Positions 9,462 through 18,312 of a stretch of 64,000 nt of DNA are shown piece by piece; positions within the stretch are counted from its first letter, which is position 1; every line of letters begins with the position of its first letter. Below the pieces are notes generated by a model that saw nothing but the letters and a program-made list of their open reading frames with translations, searched no databases and had not been told where the DNA came from. Origin of the DNA: Acidobacteriota bacterium (GTDB taxonomy: Bacteria; Acidobacteriota; Terriglobia; Terriglobales; Acidobacteriaceae); NCBI GenBank assembly GCA_018268855.1, contig JAFDVR010000009.1, positions 146,436-210,435 on the forward strand, in the 5' to 3' direction. A program made the translations under genes and the position numbers.

Positions 9462-11024
9462 TTACCTGGTGGGTGTTTCTGAATGGAGCACCCCGCTTTT
9501 GTGCGTTGATGAATGCCAGACCGGATGTTGATATCTGCCAAACATCGTTGATACGGTCGTGAACAATTCCCTGAATGTATTCGGATCGTAATGATCGATT
9601 GCCGCTAACATGGCGCCCCCGATATCTGAAACTTTCCATCCTTTCCCTGTCTCAAATCTAGGGTCCGTAATTGTGAAGCCTCTTGCTGTCAACCGGTCAA
9701 AGCTGACGTCTAGCGGAAGCTTTGAAAAATTCTGAAGAGTGCGAAGGCGTAGCGTAAGCTTTGCGGTCTTTTTGTCTTTCAATACGTTCGTAAGATCGAG
9801 CGTCCCCTCCAGGGAACCACCGTCGAACCATGTAGCCGAAGTATCGCCTGCAGGATCGGCGCTCCACATGACCTTATCGTCGATCAGCACCTCTTTAACA
9901 AGGCACTTAGGGTGGTCACCCTCACCCCACCTGTCGTAGTGCCAGAAACTAAGCCAGTATTTGGGCGATTTTGGATCAATTCTCACGGTCTGCGAAGCCT
10001 GTGCCCAATCCCCAGCTTTATTCGGATACTTTGTCACTTCCAGGCTCAGTCTGCCGTTACCATCAAGCGCTTCATTTGTGCGTGTACGCGCTGGATACGT
10101 CTCCAGCGGAGTGCCATAGCTGATGATGCCTGCCAGGTGTCCATTGCGCATCTCGCTCTCAGCGATTTGTATGGCATCGTGCGCGTACTGAGGCGTCGGC
10201 TCCAGCGGAGATCCCAGATGCCGGCCAACATAGATGAGTACATAGAGGGGAAGCTTCCATTGCTCTAAGACTTTGTTAGCAGCCGTAATCTGTGGACGGA
10301 GAGAATTGGTGCGCTGCGTATTGTAGTACGGCATATCGATATACGGCGCAATGATGCCATCGATATACGGTGCATACTTACTTACCAATTCAGAGTCGAG
10401 ACTATCAAGTTGCAGGTCTGGATAGAAACGAAAGTTTGGATTAATGGAATGTGCAGTTTGCTGCAACTGCTTCACATATTCTGGTGTGAACAATTTAAAG
10501 TTCGCAAAAAAGTCATCGATTGCCCATGCCTGCAGGCAGGGATAGCGGAGTGATAACTTCGCAAGTTCCGAGGCCCAGCGCACGTAATCGACACGGAACG
10601 GATGAGCATATTTGAACCGTGATTCCGTGGGAGGGACAAGATATATCCACACATTGATGTGGGCCTTTTGTGCTGCTGGCAAAAACTCCTTTTGCAGATC
10701 GTCCCAGTCACTCGGCGAATTCCAGATCATGTAGTTATATGTGTTGGCATGCATTTGCTTCAGTCGAGCAATCATGCGCGGCGTATCGAGATGGAAGTAG
10801 CCATCTTTGCGCATCACCGTTTCACGGATCTCGCCGCCAGACGTGTTTCCGCCGGTAAGGTGTGCCAGTACGTCCACAATGGGCGGCTGAGCCACACGGA
10901 CATTGCTTGCTACCTGCGCTCTCGCAGAAGGAACTATTCCTGCTATGAAAGAGAAAATGAAGACTGCAGCATGAGACATAGCATTCAAGCGTATGTTGAA
11001 CCGGCGAGCGAACATTCGCACCAT
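9462..11024 (-). CDS. Secreted TIM-barrel-like protein of unknown function, family A copy 2
   Basis: About 520 residues, paralogous along its whole length to the product of 7956-9452. It shares DVLAHLTGGNTSGGEIRE, TPRMIARLKQMHANTYNYMI, WNSPSDWDDL, the QAWAIDDF strand, IDGIIAPYIDMPYYNTQRT and LYVLIYVGRHLGSPLEPTP. It has a Sec signal peptide (MSHAAVFIFSFIAGIVPSARA) instead of a Tat leader, so the two copies probably use different export routes. An AGGG sits at the better distance from an ATG at 11015, so the true start may be three codons shorter. The substrate is unknown. Its upstream gap carries a degenerate operator copy at 11125. Confidence 0.7.
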   Translation of the reverse strand: MVRMFARRFNIRLNAMSHAAVFIFSFIAGIVPSARAQVASNVRVAQPPIVDVLAHLTGGNTSGGEIRETVMRKDGYFHLDTPRMIARLKQMHANTYNYMIWNSPSDWDDLQKEFLPAAQKAHINVWIYLVPPTESRFKYAHPFRVDYVRWASELAKLSLRYPCLQAWAIDDFFANFKLFTPEYVKQLQQTAHSINPNFRFYPDLQLDSLDSELVSKYAPYIDGIIAPYIDMPYYNTQRTNSLRPQITAANKVLEQWKLPLYVLIYVGRHLGSPLEPTPQYAHDAIQIAESEMRNGHLAGIISYGTPLETYPARTRTNEALDGNGRLSLEVTKYPNKAGDWAQASQTVRIDPKSPKYWLSFWHYDRWGEGDHPKCLVKEVLIDDKVMWSADPAGDTSATWFDGGSLEGTLDLTNVLKDKKTAKLTLRLRTLQNFSKLPLDVSFDRLTARGFTITDPRFETGKGWKVSDIGGAMLAAIDHYDPNTFRELFTTVSTMFGRYQHPVWHSSTHKSGVLHSETPTR

Positions 11025-11124
11025 CCCTGTTTAGAGGTATTGAGTGAGTTGCATACATCGCACACCCAATATGCCAGCAACTCTAACCCGGCGAGTTCAT
11101 GGAACGCGAAACTATTTGTTGCTT

Positions 11125-11142
11125 CGTTCAGAATATTGGAAG
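11125..11142. promoter_or_regulatory. Candidate IclR operator, copy 2 (degenerate)
   Basis: CGTTCA-GAATAT-TGGAAG. The left arm is exact, the right arm has two changes, and the spacer resembles the copy at 26230 (14 of 18 bases match). It lies about 100 bases upstream of the family A gene starting at 11024. Confidence 0.35.
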
Positions 11143-11180
11143 CTATCCTGAAACTCAGAATCGTGCTTTCCAGTAGGCAA

Positions 11181-11219
11181 AAGAAGAAAGGTCCACTGCT
11201 GGCGTGGACCTTTCTTCTT
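11181..11219 (-). terminator. Intrinsic terminator after the TonB receptor gene
   Basis: A perfect 16-bp stem, AAGAAGAAAGGTCCAC (11181-11196) with its complement at 11204-11219, and a seven-base loop. It lies 23 bases beyond the receptor stop codon in the direction of transcription. Confidence 0.82.
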
Positions 11220-11242
11220 CGCATTTGCGGGAGGTGCGCTGG

Positions 11243-14200
11243 CTAGAAGACGATTCTGGCTCCGAGTTGAACGGTCCTGGCGGCTGCAGCGCTGGAAATC
11301 ACACCTGCGGACGGAGACGGAATGGTCGCTCCTGGAGTGGACAGATTGACGTGATTTAGAGCGTTGAATGCATCAAGTCGTATCTGAACGTAACGATTCT
11401 CCGCCCAGGAAAAATCTTTATGCAAACCCAGGTCCGTGTAATTGAGTGGAGGCCCCCATACTGGATTGGCTCCGGAGTTACCAAACGTATAGGGTGCTGG
11501 TGTTGCAAACGCAGTTGGATCAAACCACTGCGTCTTACTCGGATGGGCCACATTGGGATTGCCCACCAGGTCTGGCCGGGTCCCATAACCATTGCCCAGT
11601 GTAAGGCCTGCTACCGTGATGGCGATCGGCGGTCCGGAAAGATAGGCATAGTATCCGCTTGCGATCCATCCTCCCAGGATCTCCTGCATCGCCCAGTTCG
11701 CATGACGGCCGAACATTCTGCCGCGGCCATACGGAAGATTGTAGATAGCGGTCACTTTGAGATTATGACGGCGATCGAGAGGAGTCGATCCCCGCTCATA
11801 CCAGGACGGAGCATAAGGCGTAATAACTGAGGTCTCACCGGTGGCATACGCGTGGTTCGACATAGATTTCGACCACATATACGAAGTAAGGAAGTAGAGA
11901 CCATTCGTATAACGGCGTTCCCACTTCACGGCCAGGCCGTGATACCACGTGTCTGCGCCGTTCTCCAGAAGTTTGATCGCACCATAATTGGGGTGGAGCT
12001 GGGCTTTGGAAATATTGGCATATTTGCCCGGTGGTGGAGCGTTGTAATCGTGGGCAACAGGAAGACCCATGGCTTTATTTCCGATGTAGCTCAAGGTGAG
12101 ACTCGAGCTGAGCGGAAGAGCTGTCTGAGTCGAAAGGTTCCACTCCTGCGTGCGGGCCTGATCAATGTGCGGCGATGTAGTGGAATTCACGGAAGGTTGC
12201 TGGAAGCTGGGGGCCTGTCCCCACATGTACCGGTAATCGACGGGAGTTGTTCCTTCGTCGAGTTGCTGGATGGCGAAGAATGGAATAGCGCCAATATCAG
12301 AAGCTCCGCGGTTGCCGACAATGCCGTTCTCAAATACTCCATATCCACCACGAATCACCATATCGGGATTGGGCTGCCAGGCAAATCCCAGGCGAGGTTC
12401 CCAGTGCCCATGGCTCGGAATCATTTGCTTAATGCCGGCTGCCGACATCGGTTCCCACAGGCCGGCAGTGGCAGCCGCCACAGCTTGTGCGGATGGCTGA
12501 TGATCGAGGTTGACCTTTCCGTCGGAGTCCTCACCAGCAATGATGATGTTATGCGCCGTGTCCCATGTGGCGGCATTGCCAGCTACGAAATGCGGAGATG
12601 CAAAGTATTCATAACGAAACCCGATATTGAGTGTGAGATCAGGTCGTATCTTCCATACATCGTCTACATGAATGCTATGCAGAAGATTCCGGTCCAATCC
12701 AAACTGCCCGAGCGGAAGATTTTTGATGCTGCGGGCAGCATTGCCCAAAAGAAAGTCGCCTAAGCCATTGCCTGTATAAGTTCCTGAGAATAGGAAATAC
12801 CCGCGTCCATAAGTGGACGCATGTTGTCCGTAGACGCGATTGTTGAGCAGGGCATATCCGGCGCTGAATGTGTGTTTCCCCCTGACGAGAGTGACCGTCA
12901 GGTCCGTGTTCGGAGCATTTCCATAAAGCTTGCCATTGACTCCAAACGGAAACGACGTGCCTGGATACCCAGTGATAGCAAGCGTAGGCATGCCGATGCA
13001 GCATTCGCGGCCTGCCGAGTCGATGCCTTGAATACCGGCCTGATCGGAATAGTTCGTCCTTCCCACCTCAGGGCTGGAAAACCAGTTTGCAGTTTGAAGA
13101 AACCCGGCAGTTGCAGTGAGCAGCAAACGAGGAGTGATGGTGTACGTATAGTTGACCGCAATAGTGTTCTGATCGAGATTATTCAGCGTCACAATGCTGG
13201 GGAGCCACGCCGTAGTCTGGTTGCGGGATTGAAACGCTATATCGCGCGCGTAAATCCTCTGCTTTGGAGTGAGAAAGTAATCCAGACGCAAAGAGCTTTG
13301 GTACGCCTTGTATTGCTGCGGAGCTTGCGCATCAAAGTACCCTCCGGCATTTGCCGTTGGAAGAAACTGCGCCAGATATGCGGAGGCGGGATTGATGCGG
13401 TTTGCTGGAATCGTCGGACCGCCACCCGGGCCGTTCGGAAAAGGCAAACCAGTCTGGGGGTCTTTCACCTTGGTGCCCGCAGGAAAGTTCCCCTGATAGG
13501 TGCTGGCTGATGGTGCCAGTACGTGGTACACGTTGGTGCTTGGATTGAGCGTGGCCTGAAAGCTGCCATAGTAGAACGCTCTGTTGCGCAAAATAGGTCC
13601 ACCAAGGTTGCCGCCAAATTGATTGAAGCGTAGTTTCGGTTTGCCCTGGCTCTTATTCGCGAATGCATAAACAGCGTTTAATGCATCGTTCTTGAAGTAT
13701 TCCCACACGGAACCGTGCAGATGGTTGGTGCCAGACTTAGTCACCAGCTTCACTTGCATGGGATTGCGTCCAGCATCCGCGGAAGCGCTTGACGGTTCCA
13801 CAGTCATCTCCGCGATGTCGTCCATAATGGGAACACCGATGGCGCCATTGTCCATGGGGGCATTAATGTTGGTTCCATCCAGCGTGAAGCTGGTGGCGTT
13901 GCTGCGTATGCCAGTGCCGCTAATATAGGCGCCGTTCTCCGGTCCGCTTGGCGCACTGTAAGTGATGCCCGGTGTCAACTGAGCAAACTGAATAGGATCG
14001 CGAGATGCAGTAGGGAAATCGAGGAGCACCGGGATGTCGAGCGTGGTTTGCACCGAGCTAGTCTCGGTCTGCAACTCTCTGGTCGCTTGCACGGTAACAA
14101 CTTCGTTCACTGCTCCTACGCCGAGAACCGGAGAAACCTTTTGAATAGCCCCGATAGTCAGACGCAGGTCCTGGATCTCCCACGTCTTCATTCCGTTGGC

Positions 14201-14464
14201 CGAAACCGTAACGGTATACGTGCCAATCGGAAGCGCGGGAATTTGAAAATTTCCCGCTGAATCAGAATCAGCTTCTCGCGTGAAATGCGTCGCATTTTGC
14301 ACTGCGACGATGTGTGCGCCGGGTATCACAGCCCCCGAAGGATCGGTCACGTTGCCGTTGATCGTAGCCTGGGTTCCAATCTGCGCATACAACCCGGCTG
14401 GCGCCAGCCATATCCCGGCAGCGATAGCCAGGAACGTGAATAAAAACATCTTCGTTGCACGCAT
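11243..14464 (-). CDS. TonB-dependent receptor with carboxypeptidase-regulatory-like domain
   Basis: A 1073-residue outer-membrane transporter. After a signal peptide (MRATKMFLFTFLAIAAGIWL) comes a CarboxypepD_reg-like beta-sandwich (INGNVTDPSGAVIPGAHIVA to YTVTVSANGMKT). A plug domain follows (VNEVVTVQATRELQ, LDFPTASRDPIQFAQLTPG), then a long beta-barrel with many aromatic strands, ending in LGARIVF with the expected terminal Phe. This layout is typical of Acidobacteriota oar/SusC-like receptors that import oligosaccharides or other large ligands. The start has AGGAGG six bases upstream. It faces the family B gene at 14770 across a 305-base gap with two candidate operators, so it is probably the importer for this locus. 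Confidence 0.92.
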   Translation of the reverse strand: MRATKMFLFTFLAIAAGIWLAPAGLYAQIGTQATINGNVTDPSGAVIPGAHIVAVQNATHFTREADSDSAGNFQIPALPIGTYTVTVSANGMKTWEIQDLRLTIGAIQKVSPVLGVGAVNEVVTVQATRELQTETSSVQTTLDIPVLLDFPTASRDPIQFAQLTPGITYSAPSGPENGAYISGTGIRSNATSFTLDGTNINAPMDNGAIGVPIMDDIAEMTVEPSSASADAGRNPMQVKLVTKSGTNHLHGSVWEYFKNDALNAVYAFANKSQGKPKLRFNQFGGNLGGPILRNRAFYYGSFQATLNPSTNVYHVLAPSASTYQGNFPAGTKVKDPQTGLPFPNGPGGGPTIPANRINPASAYLAQFLPTANAGGYFDAQAPQQYKAYQSSLRLDYFLTPKQRIYARDIAFQSRNQTTAWLPSIVTLNNLDQNTIAVNYTYTITPRLLLTATAGFLQTANWFSSPEVGRTNYSDQAGIQGIDSAGRECCIGMPTLAITGYPGTSFPFGVNGKLYGNAPNTDLTVTLVRGKHTFSAGYALLNNRVYGQHASTYGRGYFLFSGTYTGNGLGDFLLGNAARSIKNLPLGQFGLDRNLLHSIHVDDVWKIRPDLTLNIGFRYEYFASPHFVAGNAATWDTAHNIIIAGEDSDGKVNLDHQPSAQAVAAATAGLWEPMSAAGIKQMIPSHGHWEPRLGFAWQPNPDMVIRGGYGVFENGIVGNRGASDIGAIPFFAIQQLDEGTTPVDYRYMWGQAPSFQQPSVNSTTSPHIDQARTQEWNLSTQTALPLSSSLTLSYIGNKAMGLPVAHDYNAPPPGKYANISKAQLHPNYGAIKLLENGADTWYHGLAVKWERRYTNGLYFLTSYMWSKSMSNHAYATGETSVITPYAPSWYERGSTPLDRRHNLKVTAIYNLPYGRGRMFGRHANWAMQEILGGWIASGYYAYLSGPPIAITVAGLTLGNGYGTRPDLVGNPNVAHPSKTQWFDPTAFATPAPYTFGNSGANPVWGPPLNYTDLGLHKDFSWAENRYVQIRLDAFNALNHVNLSTPGATIPSPSAGVISSAAAARTVQLGARIVF

Positions 14465-14590
14465 TTGATCCTCCTGAAATTCGTCCATAAGCTCGCGAAT
14501 GCTGCTCAATCCAGTTCACAATGTGCTTCGCTCGCTATTGCGGAGAACAGTAGTCCGTCGAAGTATGACCCTCAATTGGTTTCTTTGGGG

Positions 14591-14608
14591 CATCCAGCCG
14601 TTTGGACG
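14591..14608. promoter_or_regulatory. Candidate IclR operator, copy 3
   Basis: CATCCA-GCCGTT-TGGACG, arms complementary at five of six positions with the 6-6-6 layout. It is the copy nearer the TonB receptor promoter. Confidence 0.45.
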
Positions 14609-14662
14609 AATTATCAAAAACCCACAATCCAGAGCTTGGTGACAGAACGACTGGATTCAAAA

Positions 14663-14680
14663 CGTTCAGGGGCGTGGACA
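14663..14680. promoter_or_regulatory. Candidate IclR operator, copy 4 (degenerate)
   Basis: CGTTCA-GGGGCG-TGGACA, exact left arm and four of six matches in the right arm. It is about 100 bases upstream of the family B start at 14770. Confidence 0.38.
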
Positions 14681-14769
14681 TGGCCGAAAAATCATGTGAC
14701 CTGTCTTTCCGTGATGGTAGAAGCTGTACGCCGGAACAGATTTCACAATCGCAAGCTGGAGGGATGGTA

Positions 14770-15951
14770 GTGCTAAAACGAATTGGTCTTTTGATGATTG
14801 GGCTTATCTTTCTGGTGACCGGACTTTCTGCGCAGACGCCGAAAGTTCGGATCAGTGCATGGTATTGGTTGAATTCTGCCCCAAAGACGGATTGGCAAGG
14901 CGACTTCATCACCATGAAGAACATGGGTTTCACGGATGTGCTTCTGGGCTGGGGGCTGGATGCAGCAGGCGTGGCGACGCGCATCTCCGATACGCAGAAA
15001 GCGATTCGGTTAGCGCATCAGGCCGGTATGGGGGCCTATCTTATCGTCTGGCACCCACATGCCAACTCGCTCACCAGGCGCCCGGAGTTCATGCAGATCG
15101 ACTCGGAAGGCCATGTTTTAAAATCCTTCGATGTTTTCAATCCCGAATGGCGTTCCACACAATGGAAAACCTATATCCAGAAAGTAGCCAAAGCATATGG
15201 GACAGAACCGGGATTTTCAGGATATGTCTTTGACGACTCCTTTGGCGCTGGCGGAAATGGAGTGGTCTCTTACGGAGCTTATGAGAAGAAGGCTTTCGGA
15301 GAACCTCTGCCAACAAAACCGGACGATCCCCGTTGGGATGCCTGGGAAAAGGCGCGCCAGGGATGGTGGGAGGATTGGGCACGCGATACCACAAAGTACA
15401 TTCGCGCTATCGATCCCAATCACCGTCATCAGATCTATCTCGAAGATCATTTCCCAATGGTGGTAAATCCCAAGCGGCTTTCACGGCTCGGATTGGACTT
15501 TGGGCGGGTAGCCAAACACTTCGATGCGGTGGGCGGATATACCTCAGCTCGATGGAGCTCCGACCCAGACTCTGGTCAGAAAGCGGCCCAGCTAACTCCA
15601 GAGGCAATTGAAGGAGTTCGGAAGTACACCAATCCGCGCCAGGAAATTATTTATACGTTTTGGGTAGCGAATCAGGCTGAAGAACGGTTACCGGGTGCAG
15701 CAATGTATCCGACCGCGGATCAGATAAAACTCATCTGCGAGGCAGCTTTGAAGCTTGGTATCCGGCATATCGATATGTATGGGTACCGTATTGGCGAATA
15801 CATTTTGAAACCCGATCAAACAATGGCAGATATGGTCCCACCTGATCCTGCTCCATACAAATTAACCGGGCAGTTTCCGCTTAAGTTCCTTTGGGACCGT
15901 CCTGAGGTCCATCAAGGTCTTGCGGATTATTTGAAGAGTCTGAACCGCTAG
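14770..15951 (+). CDS. Secreted TIM-barrel-like protein of unknown function, family B copy 1
   Basis: About 393 residues with a Sec signal peptide (LKRIGLLMIGLIFLVTGLSA). The mature protein begins PKVRISAWYWLNSAPKTDW, then MGFTDVLLGWGLD, AYLIVWHPHANS, FDVFNPEWRST, GYVFDDSFG and IRHIDMYGYRIGEY, a pattern of alternating strands and helices like a TIM barrel with acidic residues at strand ends. I do not recognise a named family; it resembles uncharacterised glycoside-hydrolase-like proteins. The GTG at 14770 is preferred because GGAGGG (14758-14763) directly abuts the ATG at 14764. A strong paralogue is at 26668-27837. Location beside the receptor suggests it acts on the imported ligand or its precursor. 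Confidence 0.7.
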   Translation: MLKRIGLLMIGLIFLVTGLSAQTPKVRISAWYWLNSAPKTDWQGDFITMKNMGFTDVLLGWGLDAAGVATRISDTQKAIRLAHQAGMGAYLIVWHPHANSLTRRPEFMQIDSEGHVLKSFDVFNPEWRSTQWKTYIQKVAKAYGTEPGFSGYVFDDSFGAGGNGVVSYGAYEKKAFGEPLPTKPDDPRWDAWEKARQGWWEDWARDTTKYIRAIDPNHRHQIYLEDHFPMVVNPKRLSRLGLDFGRVAKHFDAVGGYTSARWSSDPDSGQKAAQLTPEAIEGVRKYTNPRQEIIYTFWVANQAEERLPGAAMYPTADQIKLICEAALKLGIRHIDMYGYRIGEYILKPDQTMADMVPPDPAPYKLTGQFPLKFLWDRPEVHQGLADYLKSLNR

Positions 15952-15965
15952 AGTACAGATGGATG

Positions 15966-16009
15966 AAACGTTCAGGCCCGGCGAGTTCTCTCGCCGGGCC
16001 TGAACGTTT
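15966..16009 (+). terminator. Bidirectional intrinsic terminator
   Basis: A perfect 20-bp stem (15966-15985 with 15990-16009, starting AAACGTTCAGGCCCGG) and a four-base loop TTCT, between the convergent genes ending at 15951 and 16031. Confidence 0.88.
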
Positions 16010-16030
16010 GGCGTGGTTCCGCTCGCCACA

Positions 16031-17191
16031 TCAAAAAAAAGCGATAGATGATGGTGATGGAATTTCGACGCTTTCTAAAAAGGCCGGCGCTCCTCTCGAT
16101 TTTCTGCGAAAGACTGCCACGTTATTCGTCTGAAGATTTGCAGCGAGCAGCAATGTTCCAGAGGTCTCCAGTCCAAGCGCGTGAGGCGATCGGCCTTCAG
16201 AAGGAAAATCGTCCAGCACAGTCAAAAGGCCTGTCAGCGAATGAACGGAAAATCTGCGGAGCGATGAGGTTTGGCGGGTTGAAGTATAAAGCACGTTATG
16301 AATATCATCCAGAACGATATCGGCGGCATCGGCAATCCCGGTGAAGTCCGAAGGTTGCACGGGCAGTGTCTGGATTGCGGGACTAACGATGTCACGGTCC
16401 AAAAGCTTGTGTGTGGTAACCACCGATGCGATCTCGTGAATGACATATAGGAAGGGCCGCCGTGGATTTAAAACGAGATGTCGCGGCCCAAAACCTCCGG
16501 GGAAAGATATTGTCATGACAGGCATTGCCGAGAGCATCCCGCTTTCAGCGTCCAGACGGAATACCTTGAGTTGGTCTGCGCCCAAATCCGCGACGAGTAC
16601 ATGCTGATTGTCTGGTGTAACAACAATAGCGTGAGGATGAGAGGACCGTTGGCGTTGCGGATGCACACTCGATCCGGTGAGTTGGACATGAGAGGCGATC
16701 TGCCCGAGGCTTCCATCATCCCGTAAACGCACGGAAAGAATTGAGCCTGAGTGATAATTCGCCGTGAATAGAGTTTTATTCCTCCGGTCGAGAGATAAAA
16801 AACAAGGACCAACCCCAAGACTTCCTATGCGGCCGAGCGCTTCCAGCGCTTCGCCGTGATGATGAATGCGATAAGCCCATAGACCGCCTTCTTCACCAGT
16901 GGTGCCGAAACTTTCTTCGACAGCATAGAGAGTGTTCCTGGCCGCGTTGATGCTGAGATAAGAGGGGTTCTTTTGCCGTACAAGGCACTTGGCCTTGCCT
17001 GCATTTTGCCCAGTAACATTCAGATCGAAAGCATAGATGCCTTTGCTGTCCGTATCCACGGTGTACGTACCAACAAAGACACGCAAATCAGAAGTGTGCA
17101 TTCGATGAGGTTCTTTTTTGAGTAGTGAAGCGGAAATCCCTGCGTTCATTGCGGTGTGAAGGAAGGCTCGCCGGCTGGAAAGAAACACCAC
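16031..17191 (-). CDS. Secreted lactonase-family beta-propeller protein, second copy
   Basis: A 386-residue protein of the YbhE/Pgl-like lactonase family. It opens with a twin-arginine leader (VFLSSRRAFLHTAMNAGISA) and continues with VFVGTYTVDTDSKGIYAFDL, the typical first blade. Later blades carry HPHAIVVTPDNQHVLVADLG, GFGPRHLVLNPRRPFLYVIH and SPHALGLETSGTLLLAANLQ. It is paralogous to 6603-7748 but clearly diverged. The likely reaction is ring-opening of a lactone outside the cytoplasm. It is divergent from the amidohydrolase at 17334 and shares the operator at 17242. Confidence 0.82.
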   Translation of the reverse strand: MVFLSSRRAFLHTAMNAGISASLLKKEPHRMHTSDLRVFVGTYTVDTDSKGIYAFDLNVTGQNAGKAKCLVRQKNPSYLSINAARNTLYAVEESFGTTGEEGGLWAYRIHHHGEALEALGRIGSLGVGPCFLSLDRRNKTLFTANYHSGSILSVRLRDDGSLGQIASHVQLTGSSVHPQRQRSSHPHAIVVTPDNQHVLVADLGADQLKVFRLDAESGMLSAMPVMTISFPGGFGPRHLVLNPRRPFLYVIHEIASVVTTHKLLDRDIVSPAIQTLPVQPSDFTGIADAADIVLDDIHNVLYTSTRQTSSLRRFSVHSLTGLLTVLDDFPSEGRSPHALGLETSGTLLLAANLQTNNVAVFRRKSRGAPAFLESVEIPSPSSIAFF

Positions 17192-17241
17192 GGCCCAATC
17201 ATTCCATCGCGATCTGCATTACAGCTATTCAGACTAAACTT

Positions 17242-17259
17242 CGTCCATTTGGCTGAACG
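17242..17259. promoter_or_regulatory. Candidate IclR operator, copy 5
   Basis: CGTCCA-TTTGGC-TGAACG matches the consensus CGTYCA-N6-TGRACG exactly. It lies in the divergent gap between the lactonase (17191) and the amidohydrolase (17334). Confidence 0.6.
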
Positions 17260-17293
17260 TAAATATGTCTCGCGCACCGTCTCCAGTTTCGGA

Positions 17294-17315
17294 TGCTATG
17301 CTCAGCAGCATTGAT
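17294..17315 (+). promoter_or_regulatory. Promoter element, extended -10 type
   Basis: A 22-base stretch starting TGCTATGCTC recurs at 18264-18285 with 20 of 22 bases identical. TATGCT (17297-17302) preceded by TG reads as an extended -10 box about 30 bases before the amidohydrolase start and 37 bases past an operator copy. Confidence 0.45.
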
Positions 17316-17333
17316 TCGTAAGGATTCAAAGAG

Positions 17334-18182
17334 ATGCTCATTGACGTCCATAGTCATTATTTCCGGTATCCAGAACACTTTTCCGAAGACTTCAAAGAAC
17401 AGTCGAAACGTTCACGCAATGGAGTTGAGACGGACCTGACTGTGCATTGGGAGAACTACGAGGCTACGGCGGCGGACTGTAGCAAGACGATCGTATTTGG
17501 AGGCAAGGCTAAGCTGTCCGGTCTATGGGTTCCGGATAGGGAAGTGAGTGCTTACGTGTCTCAGCACCCTGACAAACTGATCGGATTTATGAGTCTCGAT
17601 CCGACGCAAAAGGGCTGGCAGGACGAGATGGAAGAAGGCCGCGCCGATCTAAAACTGAAAGGCATCAAGTTGATGCCCATGTATGGAGGCTATCGTCCAG
17701 ACAGTCCTGAGCTGGACCATCTATGGCGATATGCGTCTGAATATCGCCTGCCTGTTTTGCTGCATACAGGGACTACCTTTATCGACAAGGCGCCCTTGGA
17801 GTGCACGCTGCCGCGCCTCCTGGATAATGTGGCTATCCGTTTTCCAGATGTCAAAATGATTCTCGCCCATCTCGGCCATCCGTATGAAGGCGAGTGCATA
17901 GCGACTATTCGCAAGCATCGCAACGTGTACGCAGACTGTTCCGCGCTGCATTATCGTCCATTCCAGCTCTATCAATCGCTGATGCTGCTGCAGGAATACG
18001 GCGTTTGGAACAAGCTGCTCTTTGGAACGGATTTTCCTTTTACAACAGTGCAGGCCAGTGTGGATGGAATGCGGAAGTTAAACGACATGTTGCAGGGCAC
18101 ATCGCTCCCGCGCCTGAGTATGGAACGAATGGAAGAGATGTTCTATCGCAATACGCTTGAGCTGTTGGAGATTGAATCGTGA
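17334..18182 (+). CDS. Metal-dependent amidohydrolase (Amidohydro_2, TIM barrel)
   Basis: A 282-residue cytoplasmic enzyme. It starts with DVHSHYF, the HxH metal site, and has further ligands in PVLLHTG, MILAHLGHPYEGE and the final LLFGTDFPF aspartate. This is the pattern of the Amidohydro_2 group, whose members hydrolyse lactones such as sugar lactones or pyrone dicarboxylate, or decarboxylate beta-resorcylate-like acids. The substrate is not determined by the sequence. Given two secreted lactonase-like proteins nearby, a lactone or cyclic amide is plausible. It heads the rightward gene series. Confidence 0.82.
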   Translation: MLIDVHSHYFRYPEHFSEDFKEQSKRSRNGVETDLTVHWENYEATAADCSKTIVFGGKAKLSGLWVPDREVSAYVSQHPDKLIGFMSLDPTQKGWQDEMEEGRADLKLKGIKLMPMYGGYRPDSPELDHLWRYASEYRLPVLLHTGTTFIDKAPLECTLPRLLDNVAIRFPDVKMILAHLGHPYEGECIATIRKHRNVYADCSALHYRPFQLYQSLMLLQEYGVWNKLLFGTDFPFTTVQASVDGMRKLNDMLQGTSLPRLSMERMEEMFYRNTLELLEIES

Positions 18183-18198
18183 CGCATACACTGATCAG

Positions 18199-18216
18199 CG
18201 TTCAATCCACTGAACG
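18199..18216. promoter_or_regulatory. Candidate IclR operator, copy 6
   Basis: CGTTCA-ATCCAC-TGAACG is a perfect inverted repeat with six-base arms and spacer, 17 bases after the amidohydrolase stop and upstream of the symporter gene. Confidence 0.62.
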
Positions 18217-18263
18217 GAAATTCAGCATCCGCTTGCCTGTTTAAAGAAAACGAAGAATCCCGG

Positions 18264-18285
18264 TGCTATGCTCGGCAGCAGTGAT
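18264..18285 (+). promoter_or_regulatory. Promoter element, extended -10 type, second copy
   Basis: This 22-base stretch matches 17294-17315 at 20 positions, with TATGCT at 18267-18272. The in-frame ATG at 18268 falls inside it, which supports the later start at 18313 for the symporter. Confidence 0.45.
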
Positions 18286-18312
18286 CGCATTTGCGATTCT
18301 TACTGCCACTGC

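Larger units (their letters stand above)
14465..14769. other. Divergent promoter region between TonB receptor and family B gene
   Basis: No gene is visible here. The gap carries two operator-like inverted repeats (14591-14608 and 14663-14680). On the minus strand CATACT, a possible -10 box, lies at 14562-14567; the same nine-base context TCATACTTC occurs upstream of the IclR gene (near 26185). Confidence 0.45.

Noticed and set aside
11852..12763. 303-codon plus-strand frame inside the TonB receptor gene
   Set aside because: Antisense shadow of a well-supported receptor.
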